From Coemansia sp. RSA 922 (taxonomy: Eukaryota > Kickxellomycota > Kickxellomycetes > Kickxellales > Kickxellaceae), in NCBI GenBank assembly GCA_027577415.1, contig JANBQS010000008.1, positions 19,218-83,217 of the forward strand: a stretch of DNA of 64,000 bases. The letters are read 5' to 3'. Made by a program: the position numbers and the translations under genes. Below the pieces are notes generated by a model. It was not told where the DNA came from. It did not search any database and saw only the letters and a program-made list of their open reading frames with translations. Positions 61,170-64,000 of this stretch are shown here, piece by piece; position 1 is the first letter of the stretch, and every line of letters begins with the position of its first letter.

Positions 61170-61854
61170 GGGGTTAAAGAAAAAGTATTATATAAGGGTA
61201 TAGGTAGGAGATATAGAGAAAGGAGTTCAAACCATGGCCATAAAATTTTTTTCTAAAGGATTTTCAAGAGGCAAAAAAGGGCGAGTGGGCTGGTCGCGGA
61301 TAAAGGCTCGCACAAGAAAAAAAAAAAAGTCCACTCAAAAGGGTCATGTGGTCATTCAACAAAAAAAAAAGGGGGGAGCAGCAGACACTCCTTTTCCACG
61401 CACTGCATATGGCGTGTGCTTTAGATAAGAATTAATCATTCGGGCTAAAAAAAGAGAGAAAAAAGAAGCTCGGCCCCGTTTAGACAATGACGCGGGCAAA
61501 CACAGGGTCCTCAGGAGCTTATCGTGCCAGCGAGTATATGGAGGTCGTTGTTGTCGTCGTCGTCGTGAGAGAGATCCAACAGCGAGGGGAGCATTTCATT
61601 CGTCTGATGCGTGGGATAATGGCTCAGGTGATGTTTGCAGAACACAATATATCTCTCCCCCGATGCATGCCTAAGGTGATTGTATCGTTCCACTAAGATG
61701 AAAAAAGAAATGTCCATGACAAGAAAAACGAACACAATGTGTTTTTTGCACGACATACATATGCTTGCTGCTGACATATGCTACCTCCTTTATGCTCAAG
61801 GGGAGGAAGGACATCGTGCAGTTCTTCCGCCCAAATCCCGTCACCTGTTTTGCA
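61170..61854. other. intergenic or 3' region of the DUF21-CBS gene
   Basis: Plus frame 61487-61696 contains a run of Val from a GTC repeat and is not accepted. A minus frame 61511-61777 includes YIVFCKHHLSHYPTHQTNE and an Asp run. It is adjacent to the CNNM gene end and could be a missed exon, but no supporting splice sites were established. Confidence 0.3.
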
Positions 61855-63294
61855 TCAGTTGGCATGTCCTTGTTCCTCGTTCCGACGCCGGCTGCTGAAT
61901 GCAACTCCGCGCCGCTTACTGCCAGGCTGAGCGTGTGGCTCGGTGGCGAAAGCGTCGCTCGGTGAGCCTCCAGGTACAGGCATAGGAGACGCTGCAAGAC
62001 TTTGTGCCAGCTTGACTGCGCGCATAACCTTGATCCTGCGCCGCATATCAACAAACACGTCAGTTTCGTCAATAATCTCCTCCTGGATCAGCTCCTCGAT
62101 GACATCTTCGAGCGTAATGATACCGAGCGGTACGAATCCACGCACTGTCTCTTCGGAGATCTCACCAAACATTCGGTGTCCGCCACTGCTGCCGCGTATG
62201 TAGCTCGATAGCTTGCGTACGAGTGCTGGCGGTCTTGCATGTCTTTGGCTATCGCGAGGTACTTCGCTTATCAACGGTGTTGTCTCGGAGGTCTGTGCGC
62301 CAGGGCCAGTAGCTGACTTACGACGTTGTTGTTGCTGCTGCTGGGGTGGGCCGACGACGATGGCCATGTGGCTGCCGCCTTCTTGGAATGCGTTGAGAAT
62401 GTCGTAGAGCGACACATCGGGCGTCACCAGAGGAATGGCCGATATCTTTGCATCTCTCACAGGCACGGCATCATCGGGGTCCAGTAGTATTAAAGACTTT
62501 ACCAACAAAACGCCCACCACATTAGAGCGCTCGCCTTCAAACACTGGTACGCGACTGTGGCCCTGTCTCAGCATCTCAGTTAGCAGTGCTCGATCCAATT
62601 TAGCGTCGATATCCACCATATACACGTTCCGGAGCTCAGTCATCACGTCGTTGACTAGCTTCTCGCCCAGCTCTAACGCGCCTCTGATAATCGTGACTTC
62701 ATCAGCAGACAAGTTGCCACCATGTGCCGTGTCACTCAGCGACACTAGCTCCTTTAGCTCGGCCTTTTGGTAGATAATCCCGTGCTCAGCCCCCAACACA
62801 TAGTCCAATAGCATGGCAATCGGATACCCAATGGGTGCTAAACAGTACTGTAGGACGCGAACTGGATACGCAAAGAATGCGCCAATAGCCAGGCCGTAGC
62901 GTGCGCATAGGGACTGCGGAATGATCTCGCCAAACAAGACAATCGACACTGTTGACACTAATACTGCCATGACTCCGCCGCCCAGTATCGAGTCCATGAC
63001 GATTGGCAACGTCTCGTTGATCACCGTATTGCCCAGCAGCAGAGTTACTAGTAGCCAGTGTCCGTTTTTGCGGATCGGCTGGATACGCCGCGCATAGGCT
63101 CGCTGCTGCTCGTTTCCTGATGTTGCTAGAATGTGTAGATTGGTCTCGTCCAAAGACATTAAGCCTAGAGTCAGTCCCGCGAGCAAGCCGCCTGCTACTA
63201 CTAGGACTGCACACACGGCAAGACGGAAGTAATAGTCTGTAGCTGAACTCGGCTCATCGCCAAGGACAAGGCTCCCACCAAAGAGTACTGGCAT
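61855..63294 (-). CDS. CNNM/Mam3-like DUF21-CBS membrane protein (479 aa)
   Basis: Start at ATG 63294 (MPVLFGGSLVLGDEPS). DUF21: four helices with GLTLGLMSLDETNLHIL, LLLGNTVINETLPIVMD and FGEIIPQSLCARYGLAIG. CBS pair from about 205: VMTELRNVYMVD, GHSRVPVFEGE, and VPLGIITLEDVIEELIQEEIIDETD. A Gln-run and Ser/Arg-rich insert (QQQQQQRRKSA) splits the CBS part. The family (yeast Mam3, animal CNNM) acts in magnesium or manganese balance at vacuolar or plasma membranes. Ends SSRRRNEEQGHAN. Confidence 0.9.
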   Translation of the reverse strand: MPVLFGGSLVLGDEPSSATDYYFRLAVCAVLVVAGGLLAGLTLGLMSLDETNLHILATSGNEQQRAYARRIQPIRKNGHWLLVTLLLGNTVINETLPIVMDSILGGGVMAVLVSTVSIVLFGEIIPQSLCARYGLAIGAFFAYPVRVLQYCLAPIGYPIAMLLDYVLGAEHGIIYQKAELKELVSLSDTAHGGNLSADEVTIIRGALELGEKLVNDVMTELRNVYMVDIDAKLDRALLTEMLRQGHSRVPVFEGERSNVVGVLLVKSLILLDPDDAVPVRDAKISAIPLVTPDVSLYDILNAFQEGGSHMAIVVGPPQQQQQQRRKSATGPGAQTSETTPLISEVPRDSQRHARPPALVRKLSSYIRGSSGGHRMFGEISEETVRGFVPLGIITLEDVIEELIQEEIIDETDVFVDMRRRIKVMRAVKLAQSLAASPMPVPGGSPSDAFATEPHAQPGSKRRGVAFSSRRRNEEQGHAN

Positions 63295-63427
63295 CAAAGG
63301 AGGAGGTTAAAAAAAGAACAATAATATTTATTGCAAACAAAAAAGTAAAAGGTAAAGAAAGACGACAGCGTAAAAGTATAGTGCCAAAGAGGGCTTATCA
63401 ATTGCAATCGCCCTTGATCACAGATCA

Positions 63428-63499
63428 CTACAGCACTAGTGGCGTAATCTCACTATCGTCAACGACTGGCTTGGGGCGAGGTGCGGGAGGCGGCTCCAT
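63428..63499 (-). CDS. possible 23-residue micro-ORF with its own promoter
   Basis: ATG 63499 encodes MEPPPAPRPKPVVDDSEITP and two more codons before VL and stop. A TATAAAA box lies about 145 bases upstream (near 63645) and an acceptor-like TACTACTAG sits two bases before the ATG. It could be a real micro-protein or the last exon of a gene starting further up. Weak. Confidence 0.25.
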   Translation of the reverse strand: MEPPPAPRPKPVVDDSEITPLVL

Positions 63500-64000
63500 T
63501 GCTAGTAGTATGTGACAAATGTAAAAAGGAAAAAAGAGATGAGGGAAAGAAGCAGTGACAAGGGTGAAGGAAGTACAAGTGGCAAGTGAGGTATAGTCGG
63601 GAGAGGCGCAGTAGGAAATGGAAGATGGCGTCCTCCTCCCCTTTTTATACTCGTTTGAGAAAGCAGACGCAAGCGCATCTTGTGGCTGTTGCATGAATCT
63701 TTCCTGATGATACTCTACATATTTTGTACAATTGGAACTCAAGTAGGTTGTTGACTCCTCGTGGTCGACATCTGCTGCTGAGCGACATCAAGCAGCGGCT
63801 CGCGGCTCGCTGAGCCGGGGAGCCACAATAATTCACGTGGTTGGTTCGGATTTTCTTGATTTAATTACTGTGGAGCATGCTTGCATATGCATGATTTTCG
63901 CACGAGATGAAAGATGCGAAAATTTTTTTTTACTGCCTATCATATTGCAGCATTTTGAGCTTCAATGCTACAATAGCAGCAAGGCCAAAAAAATAAAAAC
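63500..64000. other. window end, mostly non-coding
   Basis: TATAAAA on the minus strand near 63645 and several AT-rich runs. Frames 63645-63836 and 63428-63742 (minus) have no motif. Nothing further. Confidence 0.35.

Noticed and set aside
61487..61696. ORF with a run of eight Val
   Set aside because: It is a GTC/GTT simple repeat in one frame without other protein-like features.
1..64000. CRISPR arrays, rRNA genes or bacterial operon signals
   Set aside because: No spaced repeats, no rRNA sequence, and gene structure is eukaryotic.

Overview
This is a nuclear contig from a fungus. Introns are few and short, poly-T/poly-A lie between genes, and the housekeeping genes are fungal in type (chorismate synthase, RPB8, a Nox, NOSIP, a Yrb2-like Ran-binding protein). 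The best guess for lineage is Zoopagomycota, Kickxellales (Coemansia-like). That rests on a large family of about 580-600-residue proteins beginning LSPxQxLPxHVV, on a DUF4246 gene, and on near-absence of introns. It is an inference, not a database result.

The window has two halves. Bases 1 to about 40.3 kb are AT-rich and lineage-specific. They start with a decayed DUF4246 gene (1-1538). Nine copies of an F-box-like, leucine-rich repeat-like family follow (4317-26108): five are intact, one has an in-frame stop, one a frameshift, and two are internally deleted. Scattered among them, and again at 34.9-40.2 kb, are about ten small orphan genes of roughly 85-160 codons. Several form head-to-head pairs, and their upstream regions resemble each other more than their proteins do. 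A degraded LTR element with a gag ORF (18078-18916) and a separate LTR copy (12466-12621) show past retrotransposition. A secreted Gly/Trp-rich peptide and a 41-residue single zinc finger protein also lie here.

Embedded between these are a transporter and acyltransferase pair on a shared promoter (MFS and BAHD-like, 26.4-29.9 kb), a HAUS6-like augmin subunit, and an NADPH oxidase with a large extra insert.

Bases 41-63.3 kb are compact housekeeping sequence: NOSIP, RanBD protein, a small membrane protein, a ZIP metal transporter, twin PAS proteins, chorismate synthase, BLOC1S1, RPB8, a mitochondrial carrier with one intron, a 1413-residue disordered protein, an alpha/beta hydrolase, a spliced LysM protein, a Cys-cluster protein and a CNNM/Mam3-like DUF21-CBS protein.

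The most unusual content is the mixed array of F-box/LRR-like genes and small orphan genes with duplicated promoters. Its many fresh disruptions suggest rapid birth and death.
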